DNA of 64,000 bases from NCBI RefSeq assembly GCF_008274825.1, contig NZ_CP030848.1, positions 248,001-312,000 of the forward strand, written 5' to 3'. Origin of the DNA: Sphingobacterium hotanense (GTDB lineage Bacteria > Bacteroidota > Bacteroidia > Sphingobacteriales > Sphingobacteriaceae). This document shows, in pieces, positions 9,217-17,267 of this stretch. Every line of letters starts with the position of its first letter. The stretch's first letter is position 1. The position numbers were made by a program, and so were the translations under genes. Under the pieces are notes generated by a model. The model worked only from the letters and a program-made list of their open reading frames with translations. It ran no database searches and had not been told where the DNA came from.

Positions 9217-10893
9217 ATGAAAAATATCATTAAAAATATCACTCGTTTAAAACATGTATGGATCTTTGTTCCCTTGGTGGCCCTAAATAGTTGTAGTGAT
9301 TTCCTAGACCGCGTCCCTCAAGACGAAATTGTCGATGAAACCTATTGGAAGACGCAGGAACAATTGGAAATGGCCGTAACGGGAATTTATTCGCGTGTCA
9401 AAGCCAAGAACATCATCGATATGGAGAATATGGGGGAGAACACCATGTGGCCTACTACCACCGAGTATAAGGATATCGGTTCTGGCGTATTTCCGGTGAC
9501 GCAGCCCACAGTGGATAACGAGTGGCGCAACATGTATCGAGACATTAGAGAATGTAACGTGTTTTTGGAAAACTATAAGCGAGCTCAAGAGACCGTAGCT
9601 GGAGCTAACGAACGTCTGGCAGCAGAGGTACGAGTCATTCGTGCTCTAGGCTATAGCTTCTTAACATCCTTCTATGGCGATATCCCGCTTATCTTATTGC
9701 CCTTAGAACCCGATGACCCTCAGCTTTATGAAGGGCGAAAAAAGCAGGAGGAAGTCGTGGACTTTTTGATTAAAGAACTTGATGAGGCAGCAGCGGTTCT
9801 TCCCGAAAAGATCCCGACAGGAAAAGACCTTGGCCGCATTAGCAGAGGAACAGCGCTTGCGTTGAAAGCCAGAATTGCACTAGCTTATCAGCGATATGAG
9901 GTAGCCGAGAAAGCAGCAAAACAGGTAATGGATATGGGGGTGTACAAGCTCTATACGACGGGCGATCCCAAAACGTCTTATTACGACCTATTCACTAGAA
10001 ATGGGAAATTGGCATCTGGAAAAAATCAAGAGACCTTGTTCGCAAGACTCCACAAAATGGACGTGATCATGCACAATTTAAGTCGAGAGATTCAAGTACC
10101 CGACCAATTTGCGCGTTTCGTGCCGACTAAATCACTGGTAGATTCCTACCTGTGTATCGATGGGCTGCCGATCGAGAAATCACCGCTTTACAGCGATGCG
10201 ACCTACGAAGATGTATTTAAAAATCGCGATCCCCGAATGACCCAGACCATCTTGGTGCCCGGAGATCAATGGGGAGGACGATATGACGGTCGCCCCGTAG
10301 CACAGAATCCAGATCCAAGTATTTTTATGGTACCCAAATTTACCCAGGACGGACGCGGATCGGTAACTACAACTGGCTATTATTATAAGAAATATGTAGA
10401 GCTGTCTGCTGTGCCCAACTACAACCGGGATGATAACGATATCCATCATATCCGCTACGCAGAAGTATTATTGACTTATGCAGAAGCACGAATGGAACAA
10501 GGTAAATTAACGCAAGCCGACTTGGATATGTCGATCAATCTGCTAAGGGATCGCGTGGGGATGAAACATATGGACCTGAATTTTTTAGCGCAGAACGGCA
10601 TGGATATACGTACGGAAATCCGCCGTGAACGTCGCATCGAGCTTGTTCTGGAAGGGCAGCGCTATTTTGATGTTCGCCGATGGAAAGAAGGTGATCGATT
10701 GGGTAAAGATATTGAAGGCGTAAAAGCATCTTGGTTTGCGCAGCTAGCAAGCTCCGCGTATAGAAAGAATGCAGAAGGATATTTGGTAGTACAGTGGAAC
10801 AGAGCTTTCGAGAGCCCTAAAAACTACCTATGGCCCGTGCCGCAGACTCAGATCGACAGAAACCCGAACTTAGGTCAGAATCCAGGTTGGTAA
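9217..10893 (+). CDS. SusD/RagB-family nutrient-binding outer-membrane lipoprotein
   Basis: Surface lipoprotein that caps the SusC barrel and captures substrate. The lipobox LNSC puts the lipidated cysteine at residue 26. The family hallmarks are present: FLDRVPQDEIVDETYWKTQEQ after the cysteine, tetratricopeptide-like helices in the first half (ALGYSFLTSFYGDIPLIL), and the C-terminal RagB/SusD signature (IRYAEVLLTYAEARME, RRERRIELVLEGQRYFDVRRW, then LWPVPQTQIDRNPNLGQNPGW at the end). 558 residues is typical. It is co-transcribed with the SusC gene and followed by a strong terminator. Confidence 0.95.
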   Translation: MKNIIKNITRLKHVWIFVPLVALNSCSDFLDRVPQDEIVDETYWKTQEQLEMAVTGIYSRVKAKNIIDMENMGENTMWPTTTEYKDIGSGVFPVTQPTVDNEWRNMYRDIRECNVFLENYKRAQETVAGANERLAAEVRVIRALGYSFLTSFYGDIPLILLPLEPDDPQLYEGRKKQEEVVDFLIKELDEAAAVLPEKIPTGKDLGRISRGTALALKARIALAYQRYEVAEKAAKQVMDMGVYKLYTTGDPKTSYYDLFTRNGKLASGKNQETLFARLHKMDVIMHNLSREIQVPDQFARFVPTKSLVDSYLCIDGLPIEKSPLYSDATYEDVFKNRDPRMTQTILVPGDQWGGRYDGRPVAQNPDPSIFMVPKFTQDGRGSVTTTGYYYKKYVELSAVPNYNRDDNDIHHIRYAEVLLTYAEARMEQGKLTQADLDMSINLLRDRVGMKHMDLNFLAQNGMDIRTEIRRERRIELVLEGQRYFDVRRWKEGDRLGKDIEGVKASWFAQLASSAYRKNAEGYLVVQWNRAFESPKNYLWPVPQTQIDRNPNLGQNPGW

Positions 10894-11020
10894 GCACTCT
10901 AAGTTCAAAAGATCATACTCGTAGCTGTTCAACATTGTTTGGCGTGATAACCTATAAACAGCTCTACGCATTTATGGGAAATTTATTTATCGCTGCCCAG
11001 TGAACTCAATTAACTTCTTT

Positions 11021-11058
11021 CAATAGCCAGCCCAAAAAGGGGCTGGCTATTTTTTTAT
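11021..11058 (+). terminator. Rho-independent terminator after susCD
   Basis: A 12-base-pair stem (AATAGCCAGCCC / GGGCTGGCTATT, arms at 11022-11033 and 11041-11052) with a short A-rich loop runs into a TTTTTTT tract. It is 130 bases past the susD stop. The U tract suits plus-strand termination. Confidence 0.9.
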
Positions 11059-11565
11059 TTCAGCTTATCGAGATCGGCGCGTTATTTTTTTGGGATATTG
11101 CCAACGTTAATTTAGGCGCTCCATTGACTAAAAGTATCGACCGACAACCTTCCACTCGAGCTTTTCAGCGGAGAATCTCGACAATCTGCTTCTTCCCAAA
11201 CAGATGTATATTCTACCTGTAGAATCCCACCACATCTTTTCAGCCCGCATCGCCCCAGGTCATTTGATCTATCATCTCTGATGAAAGATAGGGGACTCAG
11301 CAGTCACTTCCGATATACCCTCTGAATACGGTTCGAGTCAACCCTAGAAGATAACTCGAGTGGGAGGGATTAACAGCCTTTATCCCTCTCCAGCAGGTTG
11401 CCCACAGCACATTGCTTGAGGAGGTACAACTTAGGGTACAGAATAAATTTGTGCTTGCGCTTCCTGGCAATATGGTTTTGCTTTGCTATGGCAAAGGTTA
11501 AACATCGGTGATGTTGCCACATCATATTCAGCAATTTAGACCAAAAATTAAAAAAGGAGGCTTTT
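11059..11565. other. Upstream region of the tra operon
   Basis: No gene seen. It holds a short inverted repeat ATTCTAC-CT-GTAGAAT at 11210-11225, nested in GATGT...ACATC, which could be an operator or leader hairpin. The stretch TTTGTGCTTGCGC at 11447 followed by TATGGTTTTGC near 11472 resembles a Bacteroidota promoter with imperfect spacing. A strong Shine-Dalgarno AAAGGAGG lies just before the first tra gene. Confidence 0.45.
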
Positions 11566-12000
11566 ATGTTTCAAGAAATCACTTGGTTACAATTTTTGAC
11601 GGCTCTACTGCTTGTTGTCTTGTTGTACTACCTAGTTATTTTTATGTTATTCAGTAATGGGGATTTTAAAAAGCTCCTCAGAACCGGGAGCTTGAAAAAT
11701 GAAGACATAGATCTTAATCCATCTCCCCTGCAGGATGCTATAGGGGACCAGAACGCGGAGCAAGGGACAATCCACGACGAGTTTGTTAGCCAGCTCCGAT
11801 TTTACCTCGAACCCTATCAAGGTGAAACGATCGACCGGGAAGGCATCATGTCGGTACTTGCCGGCCTATTAATTCAATATCCTGAAATATTAAGTATGCT
11901 CGGATCGCAGGGCTTTATAGCACTGGTAAAAAACGAATTGAAGCAGGCGAAAGTTGATTTCGTCCCTGACCTGGCATGGGACGCGCTATTAGCTAAATAA
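11566..12000 (+). CDS. First gene of tra operon, one-helix membrane protein of unknown function
   Basis: 144 residues with one N-terminal transmembrane helix (residues ~8-30, FLTALLLVVLLYYLVIFML) and a soluble helical C-terminal domain (EFVSQLRFYLEPYQ, GLLIQYPEILSML). I do not recognise a family. Its place ahead of traE and the AGGAGG ribosome site 6 bases upstream of the ATG mark it as a real gene of the conjugation operon, in the position where other Bacteroidota elements carry TraD-like or accessory genes. Confidence 0.75.
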   Translation: MFQEITWLQFLTALLLVVLLYYLVIFMLFSNGDFKKLLRTGSLKNEDIDLNPSPLQDAIGDQNAEQGTIHDEFVSQLRFYLEPYQGETIDREGIMSVLAGLLIQYPEILSMLGSQGFIALVKNELKQAKVDFVPDLAWDALLAK

Positions 12001-12096
12001 TCCACAAAGGCTCCTCACCCGCTCCCCACGCCCAGCGTATCACCTATGGAATGTGAGGTGACGGGCCTTTCTATTAAACTCGAAAACTATTTTTTT
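12001..12096. other. Hairpin-containing spacer in the tra operon
   Basis: Outer arms AAAGGC (12005-12010) and GCCTTT (12065-12070), with inner CTCAC/GTGAG pairing, can fold into a long-looped hairpin between the first gene and traE. The second arm is followed by CTATT rather than a clean U tract. It could be an attenuator or processing site; this is structural inference only. Confidence 0.35.
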
Positions 12097-12447
12097 ATGA
12101 AAACAACTAAAAAAGATTGGATGGGGAAACCACCGGTGTGGTTCATACCCACAGCACATCGCGTGAGCTGCATGCTCCTACTTTTTATCTGCACATTACA
12201 TAGCCATGCTCAAGATGGTATCGCCGGAATCAATGCCGCCAACGAGCAGGTGCGTAGCTATTTCGAGGAAGGTACCAAGTTGATGTATGCTGTAGGGGCT
12301 ATACTTGGTCTTATCGGTGCCGTTAAGGTTTTTCAGAAATGGAACAACGGCGACCCCGATACTGGTAAGGTGGCGGCAGCATGGTTCGGAAGCTGCGTTT
12401 TTCTGGTTGTCGTGGCAACGGTTATCAAATCATTCTTTGGCGTTTAA
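12097..12447 (+). CDS. traE: TraE, DUF4134 conjugation membrane protein
   Basis: Small two-helix membrane protein of the Bacteroidota conjugation apparatus, thought to be VirB2/pilin-like. The start MKTTKKDWMG at 12097 is preferred to an upstream in-frame ATG (12046) because it places a signal-type hydrophobic segment near the N-terminus (CMLLLFICTLHSHAQ). The mature part has the DUF4134 pattern: GIAGINAANEQVRSYFEEGTK, then hydrophobic LMYAVGAILGLIGAVKVF, then WNNGDPDTGK and AAAWFGSCVFLVVVATV. traF starts 13 bases later. Confidence 0.9.
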   Translation: MKTTKKDWMGKPPVWFIPTAHRVSCMLLLFICTLHSHAQDGIAGINAANEQVRSYFEEGTKLMYAVGAILGLIGAVKVFQKWNNGDPDTGKVAAAWFGSCVFLVVVATVIKSFFGV

Positions 12448-12460
12448 CTCAGGCAGAGCT

Positions 12461-12784
12461 ATGGCAAACTCAATTTACTCCATCAATAAAGGGGTTAACC
12501 AACCCATTATGTTCAAGGGATTTAAGGCCCAATACATCACGTATCTAGCTATTGGTCTGGTAGCATTGCTCCTGCTGTTTGCGATCATGCACTTTTTTGG
12601 CGTTCCCTCCTACCTGAGTGTGCCCGGCGTGCTCATCGCGGGGCTTTTCTGGGTACGATACATTCACCTTTTAAGCAACCGATATGGTCAATTTGGCCTA
12701 TTGAAAAAGCTGGCGATAAGTCGCATGCCCAATAGCCTACACATCGACTCGCGCCGTGTATTTATCCGACCTAACAAATCATAA
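12461..12784 (+). CDS. traF: TraF, DUF4133 conjugation membrane protein
   Basis: VirB3-like inner-membrane protein, 107 residues. It begins MANSIYSINKGVNQPIMFKG, the conserved DUF4133 opening, followed by two membrane helices (ITYLAIGLVALLLLFAIMHF and YLSVPGVLIAGLFWVRYIHL) and a basic tail. The open frame continues upstream inside traE, but the ATG at 12461 fits the family. It lies 13 bases after traE and 10 bases before the VirB4-like gene, the standard traE-traF-traG order. Confidence 0.9.
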   Translation: MANSIYSINKGVNQPIMFKGFKAQYITYLAIGLVALLLLFAIMHFFGVPSYLSVPGVLIAGLFWVRYIHLLSNRYGQFGLLKKLAISRMPNSLHIDSRRVFIRPNKS

Positions 12785-12794
12785 ATTCAATCTT

Positions 12795-15278
12795 ATGGGC
12801 ATCAATTTAAAAGATATTTTCCCTATAATGGACGTGGAGCACGATTGCATACTCAGCAAATCGGGAGATGTAACCATTGCTTATGAGGTAACGCTGCCTG
12901 AAATATTTACGCTGTCGGATCTGGAATACGAGTCGCTCCATCAAGCGTGGATTAAGGCGATACGCACGCTTCCTGAGGGGACCATTTTTCATAAACAAGA
13001 CTGGTTCAACTTAGCAAAATATACTGCGGATTTCCATGACGGCAGCCTCAGCCATTTAGACCGGTGCAGTGAAGAACACTTCAACGGTAGGCCTTTCCTT
13101 AAACATCGCTGCTTTATGATGCTAACCCGATGTTCGAGCAGCAGAAAAACAGTGAACTCACTAACGAGCAGCCTGGTTTCTGGGAAATTTATTCCGACGG
13201 AGCTGCTGGAAGAAAAATGGCTAAAAGATTTCGAGGGAATCTGCTCTCAGTTTATACGTATTTTGAACGATAGCGGTTTGGTAAAAACTAAGCGGTTGAT
13301 AAAAGAGGAGCTTCTGAGCGACACGCACAAGAAAGGATTTATTGAGGCTTACCTAACCTTGTCCCTTACCGAAAAGCCTTTACAACTTAATGATATAACG
13401 ATCGGCGAAGAACTCAAGATTGGCGATCGTTTCTGTCAGCTATATTCGCTTTCGGACGTCAACGACCTTCCTAATGTATGTGGCAGCAGAATTGACTATA
13501 GTCGATATTCGACGGAAAGATCCAAGTTAGGAATCGGTTTCGTATCGAGCATCGGTCAACTGCTCCCTTGCGATCATATCTATAACCAATATATCTTTAT
13601 TGATAATCGCATCAAAACGATCGAGAGATTTGAGCGTAGGAGACTTCGGCTTCAATCGCTTTCAGCATATTCTCGAGAAAATGCATTTGCGCGCCAGGCA
13701 ACTGATGCGTTTCTTCAGGAAGCAGCCAGCTTGAAGCGACAACCTATCAAAGCACATTTTAACCTCTTGGTCTGGGCCAGCGATAAATCGCAATTGCAGC
13801 AGATAAAAGATCGTGTCTCCTCAGCATTGTCTCAAATCGATGCTGTCACCAAGTTGGAAACCGTCGGTGCGCCACAAATTTTTTGGGCCGGCATACCCGG
13901 TAATGCCGCAGAATTTCCAATGAACGATACGTTCCACACCTTTGCACCGCAGGCTGCTTGCCTGCTGAATTTGGAGACGGCTGCTCGAAGTTCGAACAGT
14001 CCGGTAGGAATACGTCTTGGAGACCGGTTGACCGGCAATCCCCTGCACGTGGACATTTCCGATGAGCCGATAACAAAAGGATTTTGTACGAACCGAAACA
14101 AGTTCATTCTTGGACCCTCCGGAAGCGGCAAATCATTTTTTACAAATCATCTAGTGCGGACCTATTTGCAGCAGTCCAGCCATATCGTTTTAGTTGACGT
14201 TGGTCACAGCTATAAGGGTCTGTGCGAGATGGTCTCAGGTTATTATTTCACCTACAGCGAACAGCAGCCTCTTGAATTCAACCCCTTTTATCTGGAGGCG
14301 AGCGATTCACTAGATACCGAGAAAAAAGAGAGCATCAAATCGCTTCTGTTGGCACTCTGGAAAAAAGATGATGAAACATTTAGGCGATCCGAATATGTCG
14401 CCTTATCTAATGCGATAACCGGATTCTACGAGTATTTGGGGACTAACACCCATATTTTTCCGTCGTTCAATACCTTTTACGAATATCTCAAAGAGGTTTA
14501 CCACCATCAGCTAAGAAGAGAACATGTCAAGCAACAAGATTTTGATATGGACAACTTTCTATATGTTCTAAAACCTTACTATTTAGGCGGAGAGTTCGAT
14601 TACTTGCTGAACGCACGAAAAAATCTGGATCTTATTCAGCAGCCCTTTATTGTATTTGAACTGGATCAAATTAAAAACCATCCCATTCTTTTTCCAGTGG
14701 TTACTTTGATCATTATGGAAGTATTCATCTCTAAGATGCGTAAGTTAAAAGGCATTCGCAAAGTAATCCTAATTGAGGAAGCATGGAAAGCGCTAATGAA
14801 GGAAGGATTTGCCCAGTATATACAATATTTATTCAAGACGGTTCGAAAATTTTATGGCGAAGCGATTGTAGTTACACAGGAAGTTGACGATATCATTTCT
14901 TCGCCAATCGTTAAACAGGCTATCATAAACAACAGCGACTGCAAAATCTTGCTCGATCAGAGCAAATACCAGAATAAGTTCGATCATATCCAAGAGCTCT
15001 TGGGACTCACGGAAAAGGAAAAGGCCCAAGTGCTTTCTCTGAACCGCTCCAATGATCCGGAATTAAAATACAAAGAAGTATTTATCAGTTTAGGAGGAGT
15101 GGTAAGCAGAGTGTTTCGTACCGAGGTGTCCTTGGAAGAATATCTGATTTTCAGTACCGAACAGAAAGAAAAGTTAATGCTCAGCGAGTATGTACGTCTG
15201 GCGGGCGGCAGCCTGCATAGCGGGTTGCGCAACTTAGCTAATGCCATTAGAAGCGGACAGGTAAAACTAGGAGATTGA
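12795..15278 (+). CDS. traG: TraG, VirB4-like conjugation ATPase
   Basis: Cytoplasmic ATPase that energises the type IV secretion channel. 827 residues from the ATG at 12795 (MGINLKDIFPIMDVEHDCI). Walker A is GPSGSGKSFF at about residue 440 and Walker B is KVILIEEAWKAL at about 656, followed by VVTQEVDDIISSPIVKQAIINN, all typical of the Bacteroidota TraG/VirB4 group. A frame extension to 12756 overlaps traF and is unlikely to be used. It is followed with a 1-base gap by traI. Assignment is firm. Confidence 0.95.
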   Translation: MGINLKDIFPIMDVEHDCILSKSGDVTIAYEVTLPEIFTLSDLEYESLHQAWIKAIRTLPEGTIFHKQDWFNLAKYTADFHDGSLSHLDRCSEEHFNGRPFLKHRCFMMLTRCSSSRKTVNSLTSSLVSGKFIPTELLEEKWLKDFEGICSQFIRILNDSGLVKTKRLIKEELLSDTHKKGFIEAYLTLSLTEKPLQLNDITIGEELKIGDRFCQLYSLSDVNDLPNVCGSRIDYSRYSTERSKLGIGFVSSIGQLLPCDHIYNQYIFIDNRIKTIERFERRRLRLQSLSAYSRENAFARQATDAFLQEAASLKRQPIKAHFNLLVWASDKSQLQQIKDRVSSALSQIDAVTKLETVGAPQIFWAGIPGNAAEFPMNDTFHTFAPQAACLLNLETAARSSNSPVGIRLGDRLTGNPLHVDISDEPITKGFCTNRNKFILGPSGSGKSFFTNHLVRTYLQQSSHIVLVDVGHSYKGLCEMVSGYYFTYSEQQPLEFNPFYLEASDSLDTEKKESIKSLLLALWKKDDETFRRSEYVALSNAITGFYEYLGTNTHIFPSFNTFYEYLKEVYHHQLRREHVKQQDFDMDNFLYVLKPYYLGGEFDYLLNARKNLDLIQQPFIVFELDQIKNHPILFPVVTLIIMEVFISKMRKLKGIRKVILIEEAWKALMKEGFAQYIQYLFKTVRKFYGEAIVVTQEVDDIISSPIVKQAIINNSDCKILLDQSKYQNKFDHIQELLGLTEKEKAQVLSLNRSNDPELKYKEVFISLGGVVSRVFRTEVSLEEYLIFSTEQKEKLMLSEYVRLAGGSLHSGLRNLANAIRSGQVKLGD

Positions 15279-15279
15279 T

Positions 15280-15960
15280 ATGAAAAATAGAAAATTCTCA
15301 CAAATACTGCTGGTCGGCCTACTCGTTTGTGTTCCCATAACGCAGGGATATAGTCAGCTGGCGATCGCTCAGGTCATTAAAGCTGGGATCAAGAGGGTCA
15401 TCAAAGCAGTCGACCTCCGGGTGCAGCGGCTTCAGAACCAAACAATATGGCTGCAGAACGCTCAGAAAGAATTAGAAAATAAGCTCTCTAAACTTCGACT
15501 TCAAGAAATCACACAATGGTCTGAACGTCAGCGCCAGCTTTATAGTGAATATTACAATGAACTAACGAAGGTGAAAACTGTGATCCGGTATTATCGCCGG
15601 ATTACTGAAATGGCGGCCCTGCAGAAATCGATTCTTCAAGAATATCAACGAGCCTGGAAGAATTTCTCCTCAGATCCGCTATTTAGTGTGGCCGACAAGG
15701 CCCACATTAAACAAGTTCATCAAGGCATTTTGCAAGACTGTATGGAGAATGTGGACATGCTTACCCTTGTGATCCAATCTTTCACTACTCAAATGAGCGA
15801 TGCTGAGCGTCTGTCGCTGATCGAGCAGGTGCGTGAGCGCATGGAAACGAACTACTTTGACATGAAAGTTTTCAACCAACAGACTAATATCCTGCGTCTG
15901 AATCGGCAAAAAAATGTACTGGACGACCAACATCTCCGATCTATTTATGGACTAAACTAA
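15280..15960 (+). CDS. traI: TraI-like secreted conjugation protein
   Basis: 226 residues, with signal peptide (ILLVGLLVCVPITQGYSQ) and a long helical region rich in Q, R and K. It occupies the TraI (VirB5/TrbJ-like) position directly after the VirB4 ATPase and overlaps its ribosome-binding region (AGGAGA before the ATG). The C-terminal part contains MSDAERLSLIEQV, a pattern repeated in the next two genes (MNDRQRINFLDRC and MSDSERIEAIDAL), so the three look like paralogues. Periplasmic location is inferred from the signal peptide. Confidence 0.8.
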   Translation: MKNRKFSQILLVGLLVCVPITQGYSQLAIAQVIKAGIKRVIKAVDLRVQRLQNQTIWLQNAQKELENKLSKLRLQEITQWSERQRQLYSEYYNELTKVKTVIRYYRRITEMAALQKSILQEYQRAWKNFSSDPLFSVADKAHIKQVHQGILQDCMENVDMLTLVIQSFTTQMSDAERLSLIEQVRERMETNYFDMKVFNQQTNILRLNRQKNVLDDQHLRSIYGLN

Positions 15961-15962
15961 AA

Positions 15963-16631
15963 ATGAATCCTATGGATAAGAAACTTATTATTTCAGTATT
16001 GTTGGCAAGTTTTGTAACCCATACCAATGCGCAAAACACCGCCGAGTGGCTCCGGCAGAAGCGGACTCAAAATCGGTATTCTTTAGAACAGGTTCTCGCA
16101 GCCAATGTGTATACCGATTATATCAAGAAGGGTTATGATGTCCTTGCCGCGGGTCTGGCTGCTGTCGCAAGCAGCAAAAAGTCAGAACTTGAGCAGCATC
16201 GCACTTTTTTCGAACGAGTCCGTATGGGCATGATACGCGCTATCCCTGTATCTTATGAGCAAAAATTTCAGAGAATAAATTTACGTATTTCCTATAACCT
16301 GCGACTTGCAGCTAAACTAACCGAAAATGGTGCCTTGGCGGCATCGGAAAAACAGTATTTCCGTGGAATATTATCGAGAATAAACCTAGATAGGATGAGG
16401 CGAGAGGAAAAGCTCAAAACGGTTCTATCCGCATCGGAACTAGCGATGAACGACCGCCAACGTATAAACTTTCTGGATCGTTGTTTAGCTGAAATGGAAT
16501 CTGAGTTGGCCTTTTCAAAAACCCTCGTTACGGACTTAGATGCGCTGATAGCCGCAAGAGGGTCGCAGAAACGCGAGTATCATAGACTTAATCGGCTTTT
16601 ATTAGGAAAGGAGGTTGTGGATGAAAACTAA
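15963..16631 (+). CDS. Second TraI-like helical secreted protein in the tra operon
   Basis: 222 residues with an N-terminal signal peptide (IISVLLASFVTHTNAQ) and an all-helical body. Shares with its neighbours a YIKKGYDVLAAGL segment (compare MKQGYEILSKGYG in the next gene) and the MNDRQRINFLDRC motif. Similar proteins in Bacteroidota elements are sometimes annotated as TerB-like, but nothing here shows a tellurite role. It starts 2 bases after traI; an alternative ATG lies at 15972. It ends 11 bases inside the next gene. Function is unknown beyond its place in the conjugation operon. Confidence 0.78.
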   Translation: MNPMDKKLIISVLLASFVTHTNAQNTAEWLRQKRTQNRYSLEQVLAANVYTDYIKKGYDVLAAGLAAVASSKKSELEQHRTFFERVRMGMIRAIPVSYEQKFQRINLRISYNLRLAAKLTENGALAASEKQYFRGILSRINLDRMRREEKLKTVLSASELAMNDRQRINFLDRCLAEMESELAFSKTLVTDLDALIAARGSQKREYHRLNRLLLGKEVVDEN

Positions 16632-17247
16632 AGCGAGGTGGATCCTAGCATTGCTGATCTTTCACTTACCTGCGTACGTTTCGGGTCAAAAACACGAAGT
16701 CACACAATTACTGTTGAACGTAGAAAAGCTGGCGCAATTCAAGGATGTCCTACGTCAGATGAAACAGGGATATGAGATTCTTTCGAAAGGTTATGGAAGC
16801 GTTAAGGATATCACACAGGGTAATTTCTCCTTGCACAAAGCTTTCCTTGACGGATTGCTAAAAGTTAATCCGACGGTTAAAAAATATTATGGAATCTCCG
16901 AACTAATCAGTCTACAGCTTCAACTCCTGGATCAAACCAAGCGCTCTTATCTATCCTTCATTCGCTCCGATTGTTTTAATTCCAATGAACTCCAATATAT
17001 AGCGCGTGTACATCGTAGGGCTATTAAAGAAAGTGTGGAAACCTTGGAAGAGCTCACTGCAATCCTTGCAGATGGTAATTTTCGAATGAGCGACTCAGAA
17101 AGGATAGAAGCGATAGACGCACTGCTGGAAAAACAAAGAGAACGCAAACTATCGATAAACGCCTTTGATTCCCGTAACAAGCTATTGGTCCTTCAGCGGA
17201 TGAAGGAATACAATGACGTGCTCTGGGGTGAGAGGATGAATCGCTGA
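16621..17247 (+). CDS. Third TraI-like helical secreted protein in the tra operon
   Basis: 208 residues from the ATG at 16621, which has a strong AAAGGAGG 10 bases upstream; an ATG at 16615 is in frame but closer to that site. A signal peptide (ILALLIFHLPAYVSGQ) precedes a helical body with MKQGYEILSKGYGSV and MSDSERIEAIDALLEKQR. The pattern matches the preceding two genes, so these are probably tandem duplicates that have diverged. It overlaps the previous stop by 11 bases, and traJ follows after 20 bases. Function is not known. Confidence 0.78.
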   Translation: MKTKARWILALLIFHLPAYVSGQKHEVTQLLLNVEKLAQFKDVLRQMKQGYEILSKGYGSVKDITQGNFSLHKAFLDGLLKVNPTVKKYYGISELISLQLQLLDQTKRSYLSFIRSDCFNSNELQYIARVHRRAIKESVETLEELTAILADGNFRMSDSERIEAIDALLEKQRERKLSINAFDSRNKLLVLQRMKEYNDVLWGERMNR

Positions 17248-17267
17248 TAAATTTTTATCAAAAATAT

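Noticed and set aside
15963..17247. Tellurite resistance (TerB) annotation for the two genes after traI
   Set aside because: That label is sometimes given to homologues, but the signal peptides, operon context and likeness to traI argue for a transfer role, and no TerB acidic metal site is visible.
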